From: Planctomycetota bacterium
Lineage (GTDB): Bacteria; Planctomycetota; UBA1135; JAKEFM01
Length of the DNA: 48,619 nucleotides
Assembly (NCBI GenBank): GCA_022616055.1
Contig: JAKEFM010000188.1
Span: 1-48,619 of the forward strand
Reading direction: 5' to 3'
In this document: piece by piece, positions 32,913 to 40,621 of the stretch
Numbering within the stretch: the stretch's first letter is position 1
Layout: each line of letters opens with the position of its first letter
Made by a program: the position numbers and the translations under genes
The notes under the pieces: model-generated
The model's database searches: none
Told to the model about the DNA's origin: nothing
Seen by the model: the letters and a program-made list of their open reading frames with translations, nothing else

Positions 32913-33208
32913 CAGTCCCCGTAGACGATCGTCCTGTGGCGGTAGTAGAGGCCGAAGAGGACGAGGAGCATCTCCTGGTCGGCGTGGTGGATCGTCGTGA
33001 TCCCCCCGTTCTCCGCCGCCTTCCTCGTCCCCGCGTCCCCCCAGGCGACGAGGTAGAGGGTGCTCTCGAGCTGGCTCTCCCCGGTCTTCGACCCGAGGTT
33101 CGTCCGGTCGAGGTTCGTGTCGAGGGGGAATCGGATGTGGCTGTAGAGGCAGCCGGGGAGGACCGCGAGGGCGAGCGAAGCGAGGCAGGGAGCAAGTCGT
33201 CGGGGCAT
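32912..33208 (-). CDS. TRL-like family lipoprotein (first of pair)
   Basis: This 98-residue protein carries a signal peptide and lipobox (LALAVLPGC) and a mature part matching the TRL-like family: GCLYSHIRFPLDTNL, WGDAGTRKAAENGGITTIHHAD and the terminal VYGD. It is clearly paralogous to the next gene, which overlaps it by one base. A TACACT box (33261-33256) about 50 bases upstream is a candidate -10. Function is unknown. Confidence 0.82.
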   Translation of the reverse strand: MPRRLAPCLASLALAVLPGCLYSHIRFPLDTNLDRTNLGSKTGESQLESTLYLVAWGDAGTRKAAENGGITTIHHADQEMLLVLFGLYYRHRTIVYGD

Positions 33209-33255
33209 TCCTCTTCCTTGGCGGGGATGTGCGCGAGCCGGTCCGGCGCGGCGCG

Positions 33256-33261
33256 AGTGTA
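33256..33261 (-). promoter_or_regulatory. Putative -10 box of the TRL-like pair
   Basis: TACACT on the minus strand would start transcription near 33249, leaving a leader of about 40 bases. A poor -35 (TGGAGT) lies 17 bases upstream. Confidence 0.33.
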
Positions 33262-33305
33262 GGGGCTCGCCCGCGCCGACTCCACCTCGGCCGGCGACGG
33301 CGGCG

Positions 33306-34475
33306 CTACTCGAGCGGCTTCAGCGTGACGGAGACGTCCTTGCGACGGCCGTCCCGTTCCACCGTCACCGTGACGCGGTCGCCCGCCTCGTGGCGGTCGA
33401 GGATCCGCGTGAGATCGTCGGGCGACTCGATCGGGGTCCCGTCGACCGCGACGATGAGATCGCCGACCTGGACGCTCCCGTCCTCGGTCACCTCCGTCGG
33501 ACGGAGGCCGGCCCGCTCCGCCCCGCTCCCGGGCGAGACGTAGCGGAAGAGGACTCCTTTCATCCCGGCGCTGCGGGTCAGCTGTTCGGAGATCACGCCG
33601 ATCCCCATGCCGATCCGGGTCGAGCGGCCCCGCAGGATCTGCGGGACGATCCGGTTGATGGTGTCGACGGGGATCGCGAACCCGATCCCGGCGCTCGATC
33701 CCGCCGGGCTGAAGATCTGGGCGTTCATCCCGATCAGGCGGCCCGAGGAGTCGAGGAGCGGCCCGCCGGAGTTCCCCGGATTGATCGCCGCGTCGGTCTG
33801 GATCACCCCCTGGATCAGCCGGCCGGGGACATTGGGGCCGGGGCTGGGGGCGCGGATCTCCCGGTCGAGGGCGCTGATGATCCCCGTCGTCAGGGTGTGG
33901 TCGAAGCCGAACGGGTTCCCGATCGCGTACACGATCTGGCCGACCTCGAGGTCGCGTGAGGTCCCGACGGGGATCGGGTGGAGAAGGCTCTTCGGCGCGT
34001 CAATCCGGAGGACGGCGATGTCCTTGTCCGGGTCGTACCCCACGACGGCCGCCTCGTATGGCTTCGTCCCCTCCGCCAGCTGGACCCGCGCGTTGCCCCG
34101 CTTGTCGATCGCGCCCGTGACGACGTGGGCGTTGGTGACGAGGGTGCCGGTGTCGTCCCAGACGAACCCCGAGCCCTGCCCCTCGGGAATCTCGAAGACG
34201 TTGCGGCTCCAGTAGTTCTGCCGCACGAACGCGGTCGTCTTGATGAACACGACCGACGGGGAGACGCGCTTGAAGATGTCGATGTTGTTCCGCTCGATCG
34301 CCGTCAGGTCCGACCGCGGGGCGATGGGACGTTCGGCGGCCGACAGATCGAGGAGGGAGGCGGAGCCGCGGCGGGAGAGGCCCCACGCGAAGGCGGCGCC
34401 CAGGACGAGCGCCGCGAAGAAGGGCCAGCGGGCCGAGCCCCGCTCGGAGTCCGAGAAGGGGAGGAAGAGGCGCAT
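33306..34475 (-). CDS. Deg/HtrA-type serine protease with one PDZ domain
   Basis: This 389-residue protein has an N-terminal membrane anchor (ARWPFFAALVLGAAFAWGL), a trypsin-like domain with the catalytic triad His117 (TNAHVV), Asp152 (DIAVLRI) and Ser236 (INPGNSGGPL), and a C-terminal PDZ domain (about 285-389). This layout matches periplasmic DegS/HtrA proteases, which cleave misfolded exported proteins or signal envelope stress. GGAG lies six bases before the ATG at 34475; the frame is open further upstream as a shadow of the radical SAM gene. It follows that gene by 37 bases and is likely cotranscribed with it. Confidence 0.92.
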   Translation of the reverse strand: MRLFLPFSDSERGSARWPFFAALVLGAAFAWGLSRRGSASLLDLSAAERPIAPRSDLTAIERNNIDIFKRVSPSVVFIKTTAFVRQNYWSRNVFEIPEGQGSGFVWDDTGTLVTNAHVVTGAIDKRGNARVQLAEGTKPYEAAVVGYDPDKDIAVLRIDAPKSLLHPIPVGTSRDLEVGQIVYAIGNPFGFDHTLTTGIISALDREIRAPSPGPNVPGRLIQGVIQTDAAINPGNSGGPLLDSSGRLIGMNAQIFSPAGSSAGIGFAIPVDTINRIVPQILRGRSTRIGMGIGVISEQLTRSAGMKGVLFRYVSPGSGAERAGLRPTEVTEDGSVQVGDLIVAVDGTPIESPDDLTRILDRHEAGDRVTVTVERDGRRKDVSVTLKPLE

Positions 34476-34512
34476 GGGTGCTCCGGGGCGAGGTGGCGAG
34501 TCGCGGAGCGGG

Positions 34513-36435
34513 CTAGGCCTTGGCGGCGAGCGCCTCGGCGGCCTTCCGTTCCTTGAACTTCGCCACGATCCGGTTGAACTTCTCCCAGTAGCCCGCCTCT
34601 CCCTTGATCTCCACGCACGACTTCGCGCCGACGCCGCAGTCCCCGCACGCCCCGGTCTGGCAGTGCTCGGTCTCCTCGCCGGCCTGGGACTTCTGGAGTT
34701 CCTCCTGGAGGTACGCCCGGTCGACGCCGTTGCCGAGGTGGTCCCACGGGAAGACCTCCTCGAGGGGCCGCTCGCGGTTCGCGTACCAGGCGACGTCGAC
34801 CCCCTTCTCCTCGAAAGCCTGGAGCCAAGCCTCGTACCTGAAGCAGTCGTCCCAGGCGTCGAGTCGGGCGCCGAGGCGGTAGGCGCGCTCGATCGCGGGG
34901 CCGACACGGCGGTCGGCGCGAGTGAGGATCCCCTCGAGCTGGCTCTGCCGGGGGTCGTGGAACTTGAGGTTCACGGAGCGCAGCCGCCGCAGGGAGCGGA
35001 GGAAGCCCTGCCGCAGCTCGACCTCGGGGATCGTCGACTGGCCGTGCCACTGGAACGGGGTGAGGGGCTTCGGCACGAAGGTCGAGATCGCGGCGTTGAC
35101 CTTCCCCGGCCCCTTGCCGGCCTTGCGCCGCAGCTCGGAGCAGGTCTCCGCCATCGTCACGATCTCGGCGATGTCCGCCTCCTGCTCCTCCGGCAGGCCG
35201 ACCATGAAGTAGAGCTTCAGCGTCTGCCACCCCTGCCGCCACGCCTCCTCGACGCCGCGGTAGAGGTCCTCGTTCGTGATCGTCTTGTTGATGATCTTCC
35301 GGAGCCGGTCGCTCGCGACCTCGGGGGCCAGCGTGAGCCCGCTCTTGCGGACGGAACGGATCCGCTTCGGCAGCTCGAGAACCTGCTCGTTCACACGGAG
35401 GGAAGGGAGGGAGACCCCGACGCGCCGGTCCGCGAACTCGGCGTCGAGGGCGTCCATCATCCCGAGGAGGCCCGGGTGGTCGGAGGAGGAGAGGGAGGTG
35501 AGCGCGATCTCGTCGTAGCCGGTGTTCCGGTAGGTCTCCTTCGCGATCTCGAGGACCTTCGCCGCGTCGCGGAAGCGCTGGGGCCGCTTCTCGTAGCCCG
35601 CCTGGCAGAAGCGGCACCCCTGCACGCACCCCCGCATGATCTCGATCGTGATCCGGTCGTGGACGGTCTGCCCGTAGGGGACGACCGGCGCGGCGGGGTA
35701 GGGGGCGTTCTGGAAGTCCCGGACGATCGCCCGCTCCGGACGGCGCACGGAAGCGTCGGTCGGCTTGGCGCCGGCGAGCGTGCCGTCGCCGTTCCACTCG
35801 AAGGCCCAGAGGGAGGGGGCGTAGAGGAAGGGGAGCGCCTCGACGAGCCCGAGGAGGAGCTCGCGGCGGTCGCGGGCGCGCGGGCGGACCTCGCGGTAGG
35901 CGTCGACGAATCGCTCGACCGCCTCCTCCCCGTCGCCGAGGAAGAAGAGGTCGACGAAGTCCGCCATCGGCTCCGGATTGAGGGAGACGGCGCCGCCCGC
36001 GACGACGAGGGGATGCTCGAGCGTCCGGTCCGCCGTGCGCAGCGGGATCCCGCCGAGGTCGAGGCAGAGGAGGGTCGTCGTGAAGGAGGACTCGTACTGG
36101 AGGGAGAAGCCGACGATGTCGAAGGCCGAGAGGGGGGTGCGGGTCTCCAGGCTCCAGAGGGGGACGCCCCCCGCGCGCATCCGCTCCTCCATGTCGATCC
36201 AGGGGGCGAAGGCGCGCTCGGCGTAGCAGTCGTCCCTGCGGTTGAGGACGTCGTAGAGGATCTTGAGCCCGAGGTGGCTCATCCCGATCTCGTAGACATC
36301 CGGGAAGACGAGGGCGAAGCGGACGGCGACCGAGGAGGGGTCCTTGCGGACGACGTTTCGCTCGCCCCCGACGTACCGGACGGGAGTCCGGACCGAGGGG
36401 AGGGCCCGCGCGAGGAAGTCGTCGAATGCGCTCAT
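34513..36435 (-). CDS. B12-binding radical SAM protein (TIGR03960-like)
   Basis: This 640-residue protein starts with a B12-binding-like region (VFPDVYEIGMSHLGLKILYDVLN) and has the radical SAM cluster motif RGCVQGCRFC at Cys270, Cys274 and Cys277. A Cys-rich tail (CQTGACGDCGVGAKSC) could hold a second cluster. It resembles the TIGR03960 family of unknown function. In many bacteria that family is fused to a DUF2344 domain; here the chain ends without it. The ATG at 36435 has almost no Shine-Dalgarno and lies 15 bases after a TATAAC box. The longer upstream frame was rejected as the start. It probably leads an operon with the Deg protease. Confidence 0.82.
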   Translation of the reverse strand: MSAFDDFLARALPSVRTPVRYVGGERNVVRKDPSSVAVRFALVFPDVYEIGMSHLGLKILYDVLNRRDDCYAERAFAPWIDMEERMRAGGVPLWSLETRTPLSAFDIVGFSLQYESSFTTTLLCLDLGGIPLRTADRTLEHPLVVAGGAVSLNPEPMADFVDLFFLGDGEEAVERFVDAYREVRPRARDRRELLLGLVEALPFLYAPSLWAFEWNGDGTLAGAKPTDASVRRPERAIVRDFQNAPYPAAPVVPYGQTVHDRITIEIMRGCVQGCRFCQAGYEKRPQRFRDAAKVLEIAKETYRNTGYDEIALTSLSSSDHPGLLGMMDALDAEFADRRVGVSLPSLRVNEQVLELPKRIRSVRKSGLTLAPEVASDRLRKIINKTITNEDLYRGVEEAWRQGWQTLKLYFMVGLPEEQEADIAEIVTMAETCSELRRKAGKGPGKVNAAISTFVPKPLTPFQWHGQSTIPEVELRQGFLRSLRRLRSVNLKFHDPRQSQLEGILTRADRRVGPAIERAYRLGARLDAWDDCFRYEAWLQAFEEKGVDVAWYANRERPLEEVFPWDHLGNGVDRAYLQEELQKSQAGEETEHCQTGACGDCGVGAKSCVEIKGEAGYWEKFNRIVAKFKERKAAEALAAKA

Positions 36436-36450
36436 GTCGCCGAGGCGCAC

Positions 36451-36456
36451 GTTATA
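36451..36456 (-). promoter_or_regulatory. Putative -10 box of the radical SAM-Deg operon
   Basis: TATAAC on the minus strand is a near-consensus -10. The start codon lies 15 bases downstream, so the leader would be under ten bases. No convincing -35 is seen. Confidence 0.42.
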
Positions 36457-36588
36457 CGGCCGGCTGCCGCCGGAAAAGCAGGACGTGCCGAAATGGCACC
36501 CTCGGGATTCCGGACGGCCGGCGCAAGTCCCGGAGGGACGGAAGGGACAACAGGCATGGGCGTTGCATTTCGTTCTCCCCGCCGGGCC

Positions 36589-36608
36589 CGGCTCCCGCGG
36601 GGGAGCCG
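36589..36608 (+). promoter_or_regulatory. Hairpin in the hsp20 leader
   Basis: CGGCTCCC (36589-36596) and GGGAGCCG (36601-36608) form a perfect eight-base stem with a GCGG loop, about 45 bases before the hsp20 start. I see no CIRCE element or heat-shock sigma site in this gap. A thermosensor role is only a possibility. Confidence 0.3.
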
Positions 36609-36653
36609 CCCCGGCGATGGATCCGAGGGGCACATGCCCAGGAGATGAAGACC

Positions 36654-37106
36654 ATGTTCAACACCCTTCCCGTTCGTCGCGAGCGCGACCCGCTCGCCGT
36701 CGCCTTCCACGGGCTGCGCCGGGACATGGACCGCCTCTTCTCGGACTTCGTGGCCGAGGAGGGAGGCTGGTCCTCGACCGCCTGGCCGGCCTGCGAGCTC
36801 GTGGAGTCGAAGGAGAGCCTCGTCCTGCGGGCGGAGGTCCCCGGCATGGACCCGAAGGACTTCGAGGTCCGCGTGGACGGGGACGTCCTGACGATCTCGG
36901 GCGAGACGAAGCAGGAGACTCGCTCGGAGGACGACGGCGTCCATCTCTCCGAGCGCCGCTACGGACAGTGGCGCCGGTCCTTCCGCCTGCCGGCCTACGC
37001 GGATCCCGCGCGGGTCGACGCGGCGGTGAAGGACGGCGTCCTCACGCTCACGATCGCCAAGCGCGAGGAGGCGAAGCCGAAGATCGTCCGGGTCCGGACG
37101 AGCTAG
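36654..37106 (+). CDS. Small heat shock protein, Hsp20/alpha-crystallin family
   Basis: This 150-residue protein consists of an N-terminal arm (FHGLRRDMDRLFSDF) and an alpha-crystallin domain with the hallmarks LVLRAEVPGMDPKDFEVRVDGDVLTISGE and the DGVLTLTIAK block. It is an ATP-independent holdase that binds unfolding proteins. The ATG at 36654 was preferred because AGGAG sits nine bases upstream; the alternative ATG at 36645 directly touches that sequence. The C-terminal I-x-I/V tail motif is weak (IVRVRTS). A GC-rich terminator follows the stop after 26 bases. Confidence 0.93.
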   Translation: MFNTLPVRRERDPLAVAFHGLRRDMDRLFSDFVAEEGGWSSTAWPACELVESKESLVLRAEVPGMDPKDFEVRVDGDVLTISGETKQETRSEDDGVHLSERRYGQWRRSFRLPAYADPARVDAAVKDGVLTLTIAKREEAKPKIVRVRTS

Positions 37107-37132
37107 GCGGCGCTTCCTCGGCTTGGACCTTG

Positions 37133-37167
37133 GCGAGCCCCGCGGGGGCCCCCCTCCCGGGGCTCGC
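37133..37167 (+). terminator. Terminator hairpin after hsp20
   Basis: GCGAGCCCCG (37133-37142) and CGGGGCTCGC (37158-37167) form a perfect ten-base stem, with further G5/C5 pairing possible inside the loop. It sits 26 bases past the stop and just before the next gene's promoter. Confidence 0.58.
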
Positions 37168-37170
37168 GCC

Positions 37171-37199
37171 TTGACGGGGCCTCGAGGCATGCCTAGTCT
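37171..37199 (+). promoter_or_regulatory. Sigma-70 promoter of the small secreted protein gene
   Basis: TTGACG (37171-37176), a 17-base spacer and TAGTCT (37194-37199) form one of the best promoter matches in the window. The leader to the ATG at 37228 would be about 22 bases. Confidence 0.6.
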
Positions 37200-37227
37200 C
37201 GCCCTCCCCCCAACGAAGGACGAGATC

Positions 37228-37722
37228 ATGCGGTCGCTTCACCTCTCGCTCCTCGCGGCGGTCCTGTTCGTCCACTCGGCTCCCGCTCAATCGGCGAGCT
37301 ACGCCTACTTCGGGACCGGGTGCTCCCCGACCGTCCCCATGACGGTCACGGGCGTCCCCACGCTGGGCGGGAGCTTCAGCCTGGAGACCTACGGCACCTA
37401 TTCGTCGGGATTCTTCGGCTGGTCGAACAGCACGCTCCTGCTCGGATTCTCCAACCAGACCTGGGCAGGGGGGGCCCTGCCGTTCGCCTTCCCGACCCCC
37501 TCCCCCTGCGGATCGCTGCTCGTCTCCCCGGACATCCTCGTCGGCGCGCCGGCCGGGAACGGCCTGGTCAGCGTCGCCTTCGCCGTTCCGAACGACGCGA
37601 GCCTGCTCGGCGTGACCTTCTACCAGCAGGTCGCGCGGCTCTTCGTGAGCTGCGGGAAGATGGGGTGCGGCAGTCCCAACGTCTGGTTCTCCGTGGGCGG
37701 CGAGGGCGTGATCGGAACCTGA
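37228..37722 (+). CDS. Small secreted protein made of a single planctomycete-type domain
   Basis: This 164-residue protein has a signal peptide (MRSLHLSLLAAVLFVHSAPAQ) and one compact beta-rich domain opening YFGTGCSPTVPMTVTGVPTLGG and including CGSLLVSPDILVG. It resembles in plan the C-terminal domain of the secreted proteins at 19860-22263. Four cysteines in the mature part could form two disulphides. The ATG at 37228 was chosen because it opens the signal peptide and follows AAGGA; a longer upstream frame crosses the promoter. Function is unknown. Confidence 0.78.
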   Translation: MRSLHLSLLAAVLFVHSAPAQSASYAYFGTGCSPTVPMTVTGVPTLGGSFSLETYGTYSSGFFGWSNSTLLLGFSNQTWAGGALPFAFPTPSPCGSLLVSPDILVGAPAGNGLVSVAFAVPNDASLLGVTFYQQVARLFVSCGKMGCGSPNVWFSVGGEGVIGT

Positions 37723-37837
37723 CGGGCGGGCGGGATCGGAGCGGGCGCGGAGGGCGCCGGCGTTGATCCGGGCCGCGCGCTCCGGAAGTAGGGGGGACGC
37801 CGGGCGTTCGAAGGGCTCCTCCCCCGCGAGGTAGGCG

Positions 37838-40225
37838 ATGGGACACCTGCTCCCGCTTCTGGTCGCCCTGACGTCGGGCGACGCGGGAGGGGGCTTCCGG
37901 ACCTACGAGTCCCTCCCCGTCCACCCCCTTCGGATCTCCGAGGACGGCAAGCGCCTCTATGCCCTGAACGTCCCGGACCACCGTCTCGCCGTCTACTCGC
38001 TCGAGGACCCCTCCGCGCCGCGACTTCTCCGGGAGATCCCCGTCGGGCTCGAGCCGGTCTCGGTCGCGGCCCGGACCGACGACGAGGTCTGGGTCGTCAA
38101 CCGCCTCTCCGACTCCGTCAGCGTCGTCTCGCTCTCCCGCGGGATCGTCCTCGAGACGATCCACGCCAAGGACGAGCCGGCGGACGTCGTCTTCGCGGGG
38201 AGTCCGGAGCGGGCCTTCGTCTCCGTCGCCGGCTCCCGCGAGGTGCGCGTCTTCGATCCGGGGAGCCGCCGTCTCCTGGCGACGATCCCCGTCCCCGGCG
38301 ACGACCCTCGGGCCCTCGCGCGCAGCGAGGACCGCTCGCGCGTCTGGGTCGCGGTCCACCGCTCCGGGAACCGCACGACCGTGATTCCTCGGGAAATCGC
38401 TCCGCCTCCGCCTCCCCCCTCCGATCCCGGGCTTCCGCCTCCCCCCCAGGTCGGCCTGATCGTCTCGAAGGACGATCCCGCCTGGGCGTCGAAGATCCCC
38501 TTCGACGTCCCGGACGAGGACGTGATCGAGATCGACGCCGGCCGCCTCGCGCCGCGGGCCCGCCACCGGGGCGTGGGCACGATCCTCTTCGACGTCGCCG
38601 CCCGTCCCGGGAGCCCCGAGCTCTGGGTCGCGAACACGGAGGCCCGCAACCTCGTCCGATTCGAGCCGAACCTGCGCGGACGAGCCGTCGTGAACCGCGT
38701 GACCCGCCTCCGCATGGAGGGGGGCTCGGTCACCTCCTTCGACCTGGACGACGGGCTCGGGGCGGGGAGCCTGCCGAATCCCCGGGCCCGGAGGGAGGCG
38801 CTGGCGCAGCCGGCGGGGCTCGCCTTCGATCCGGAGGGGCGGCGGCTGTTCGTCGCCGCCTTCGGCACGGACCGGATCGGAGTCCTCGATCCGCAGGGGC
38901 GGATCCTGGGGCGCGTCTCCCTCGGGAGCGCCGCCTCCGGCGTCGCGGAACCCCGCCGCAAGCGCGGCCCCCGAGGCCTCGCCCATCACCCGAGCGCCGC
39001 GCGGCTCTACGTGTGGAACGCCCTCTCGAGCACGATCTCCGTCCTCGACACCGCTCGCCTCGCGGCCGTGGGGGAGATCGAGATCCCCCGGCGCGACGGC
39101 GCCCCGGCGAGCGTCCGGGAGGGTCGCGGGTTCCTGTACGACGCCCTCCTCTCGGGCAACGGGACGATGTCCTGCGCCTCCTGCCATGTGGACGGGGACC
39201 GGGACGGCCTCTCCTGGGACCTCGGGGACCCGGGAGGGAAGGTGACGACCGTGGCGGACCCGGTCACGAAGAAGACCTACGAGATGCACCCGATGAAGGG
39301 GCCGATGCTGACCCAGTCCCTCGCCGGCCTGCGCGGCGCGGGGCCGTTCCACTGGCGGGGCGACCGGCGCGAGCTCGCCGATTTCAACGAGGCGTTCGAG
39401 ACGCTGCTCGGCGGAGCGCGGCTGGCCGCGGCCGACCTGGCCGGTCTCGTCGCCTTCCTCGAGTCGATCGAGGTGCCGCCCAACCCCTACCGGAACCTGG
39501 ACGGGAGCCTCCCGGAGAGCCTCGCCGGCTCGGATCCGCGGGAGGGGTACGCGTTCTTCACGCAGGAGACCTACAACGGGTTCCTGCGCTGCATCGACTG
39601 TCACGCGCTGCCGACGGGCACGAACGGCGCCGTCTTCTCGGGCGACTACCTCCTCGACACGCAGCCCTTCAAGGTCGCCTCGTTGCGCAACCTCTACCGA
39701 CGGACCGCCCTCTCGGGCGGCCTCCCCGGCCGGTTGGGGGGCTTCGGCCTTCTCCACGACGGGTCGCTCGACGATCCGTACGGACTCCTCTCGAAGCCGG
39801 TCTTCGCCGGCCTGCGTCCCCACCCGGAGGTCAAGCGCGAGCTCCAGGCCTTCGTGCTCGCCTTCGACACGGGGACCGCCCCGGCGGTGGGGACCTCGAG
39901 AACGGTGCGGCGGGACAACGTCGGCGAGCCGGCGCTCCTCGACGACCTGCGGCTCCTCGTCGAGGAGGCCAGGAAGGGTCGGGCCGACCTCGTCGGACGG
40001 GGAGAACTCGATGGGAGGGTCGCGGGTCTTCGCTTCCGGCCCGACGAGGGCCGCTTCGTCCCGGACCGGCGCGCGGACCCCCCCTTCGCGCTGGAGGAGA
40101 TCCTCGATCGGATCCGCGCGGGGAAGGCTCACCTCACCTTCCTCGGCGTCCCTCCCGGGTGGGGCGAGCGGCTCGGGGTGGACCGCGACCGGGACGGGAT
40201 CCTCGACGGGGACGAGGATTCCTGA
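37838..40225 (+). CDS. Exported beta-propeller protein with two c-type haem sites
   Basis: This 795-residue protein starts with a short hydrophobic segment and then a YVTN-type beta-propeller (LYALNVPDHRLAVYSLED, VWVVNRLSDSVSVVSL, LYVWNALSSTISVLDT), interrupted by a Pro-rich loop near residue 190-205. The C-terminal part has two haem c motifs, CASCH (446-450) and CIDCH (585-589), in a cytochrome c peroxidase/MauG-like arrangement. The end (VDRDRDGILDGDEDS) is an Asp-rich calcium-binding type loop. Such proteins pass electrons in the periplasm, sometimes in peroxide reduction or in cofactor maturation; which applies is unknown. GAGGTAGG precedes the ATG. Confidence 0.83.
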   Translation: MGHLLPLLVALTSGDAGGGFRTYESLPVHPLRISEDGKRLYALNVPDHRLAVYSLEDPSAPRLLREIPVGLEPVSVAARTDDEVWVVNRLSDSVSVVSLSRGIVLETIHAKDEPADVVFAGSPERAFVSVAGSREVRVFDPGSRRLLATIPVPGDDPRALARSEDRSRVWVAVHRSGNRTTVIPREIAPPPPPPSDPGLPPPPQVGLIVSKDDPAWASKIPFDVPDEDVIEIDAGRLAPRARHRGVGTILFDVAARPGSPELWVANTEARNLVRFEPNLRGRAVVNRVTRLRMEGGSVTSFDLDDGLGAGSLPNPRARREALAQPAGLAFDPEGRRLFVAAFGTDRIGVLDPQGRILGRVSLGSAASGVAEPRRKRGPRGLAHHPSAARLYVWNALSSTISVLDTARLAAVGEIEIPRRDGAPASVREGRGFLYDALLSGNGTMSCASCHVDGDRDGLSWDLGDPGGKVTTVADPVTKKTYEMHPMKGPMLTQSLAGLRGAGPFHWRGDRRELADFNEAFETLLGGARLAAADLAGLVAFLESIEVPPNPYRNLDGSLPESLAGSDPREGYAFFTQETYNGFLRCIDCHALPTGTNGAVFSGDYLLDTQPFKVASLRNLYRRTALSGGLPGRLGGFGLLHDGSLDDPYGLLSKPVFAGLRPHPEVKRELQAFVLAFDTGTAPAVGTSRTVRRDNVGEPALLDDLRLLVEEARKGRADLVGRGELDGRVAGLRFRPDEGRFVPDRRADPPFALEEILDRIRAGKAHLTFLGVPPGWGERLGVDRDRDGILDGDEDS

Positions 40226-40245
40226 CCAGCGACCCGCCCCGCCCC

Positions 40246-40274
40246 TTGTCCTCGGGGGCCCGGCGCGCTACAAA
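40246..40274 (+). promoter_or_regulatory. Sigma-70 promoter of the omega gene
   Basis: TTGTCC (40246-40251) and TACAAA (40269-40274) are 17 bases apart. The predicted leader is about 50 bases and contains the hairpin at 40289-40303. Confidence 0.5.
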
Positions 40275-40288
40275 CGCCCGTTTCTCCG

Positions 40289-40303
40289 CCGGGGTTCCCC
40301 CGG
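40289..40303 (+). promoter_or_regulatory. Leader palindrome of the omega gene
   Basis: CCGGGG and CCCCGG flank a three-base TTC loop; this is perfect over six bases. It lies 26 bases before the ATG. Confidence 0.3.
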
Positions 40304-40329
40304 TATTCCCCCGCTCTCTCCCCCCGAGG

Positions 40330-40548
40330 ATGGACACCACACTCCCCCAGCGTCTCCAGAGGGCGTGCGGCGGCTCGTTCCGCCGGACCGCCCTGCTCCA
40401 GAAGAGGGTCCGGGAGCTCGTGCGCGGAGCCGCCCCCCTCGTCGACCTCAAGGGGGAGCGCAACCCGATCAAGATCGCCTTCCTCGAGATGGAGAAGGGG
40501 CTGATCGAGCTCGAGCCCGACGAGGAGACCCCCACGCCCTCGCTGTAG
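40330..40548 (+). CDS. rpoZ: DNA-directed RNA polymerase subunit omega (divergent)
   Basis: This 72-residue protein has the omega-family pattern: GSFRRTALLQKRVRELVRGAAPLV (here a continuous helix pair) and IKIAFLEMEKGLIELE. Omega binds the C-terminal part of beta-prime and helps assembly of RNA polymerase. It is short and divergent, so the assignment rests on the arrangement of the conserved Arg/Leu/Lys-Arg and the terminal I-x-x-x-E-x-x-x-G block. GAGG lies directly before the ATG, so translation initiation is weakly marked. The gene has its own promoter, separate from the propeller gene upstream. Confidence 0.72.
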   Translation: MDTTLPQRLQRACGGSFRRTALLQKRVRELVRGAAPLVDLKGERNPIKIAFLEMEKGLIELEPDEETPTPSL

Positions 40549-40606
40549 GCGTCCCCCCCCGAAGTTCACCGGGGCCATTTCATGCGGGCCGGGCCGGCGG
40601 CCGATA

Positions 40607-40621
40607 GGGGGTCGAACCCCC
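40607..40621 (+). promoter_or_regulatory. Palindrome touching the start of the coiled-coil gene
   Basis: GGGGGT and ACCCCC flank CGA, and the last C directly precedes the ATG at 40622. It could be an operator or a hairpin that hinders ribosome access. Confidence 0.35.

Noticed and set aside
36480..36520. Possible sigma-54 site (TGGCAC stretch) ahead of hsp20
   Set aside because: The GC expected 12 bases downstream is absent, so the -24/-12 spacing fails.
37568..40132. A long open frame of about 850 codons on the minus strand opposite the propeller-dihaem gene, and similar very long antisense frames at 15891-18695, 25192-28068 and 27438-30233
   Set aside because: They are rich in Arg, Gly, Pro, Asp and Glu with no domain or motif, and arise because high third-position GC suppresses stop codons on the opposite strand. 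The sense strands carry recognisable families.
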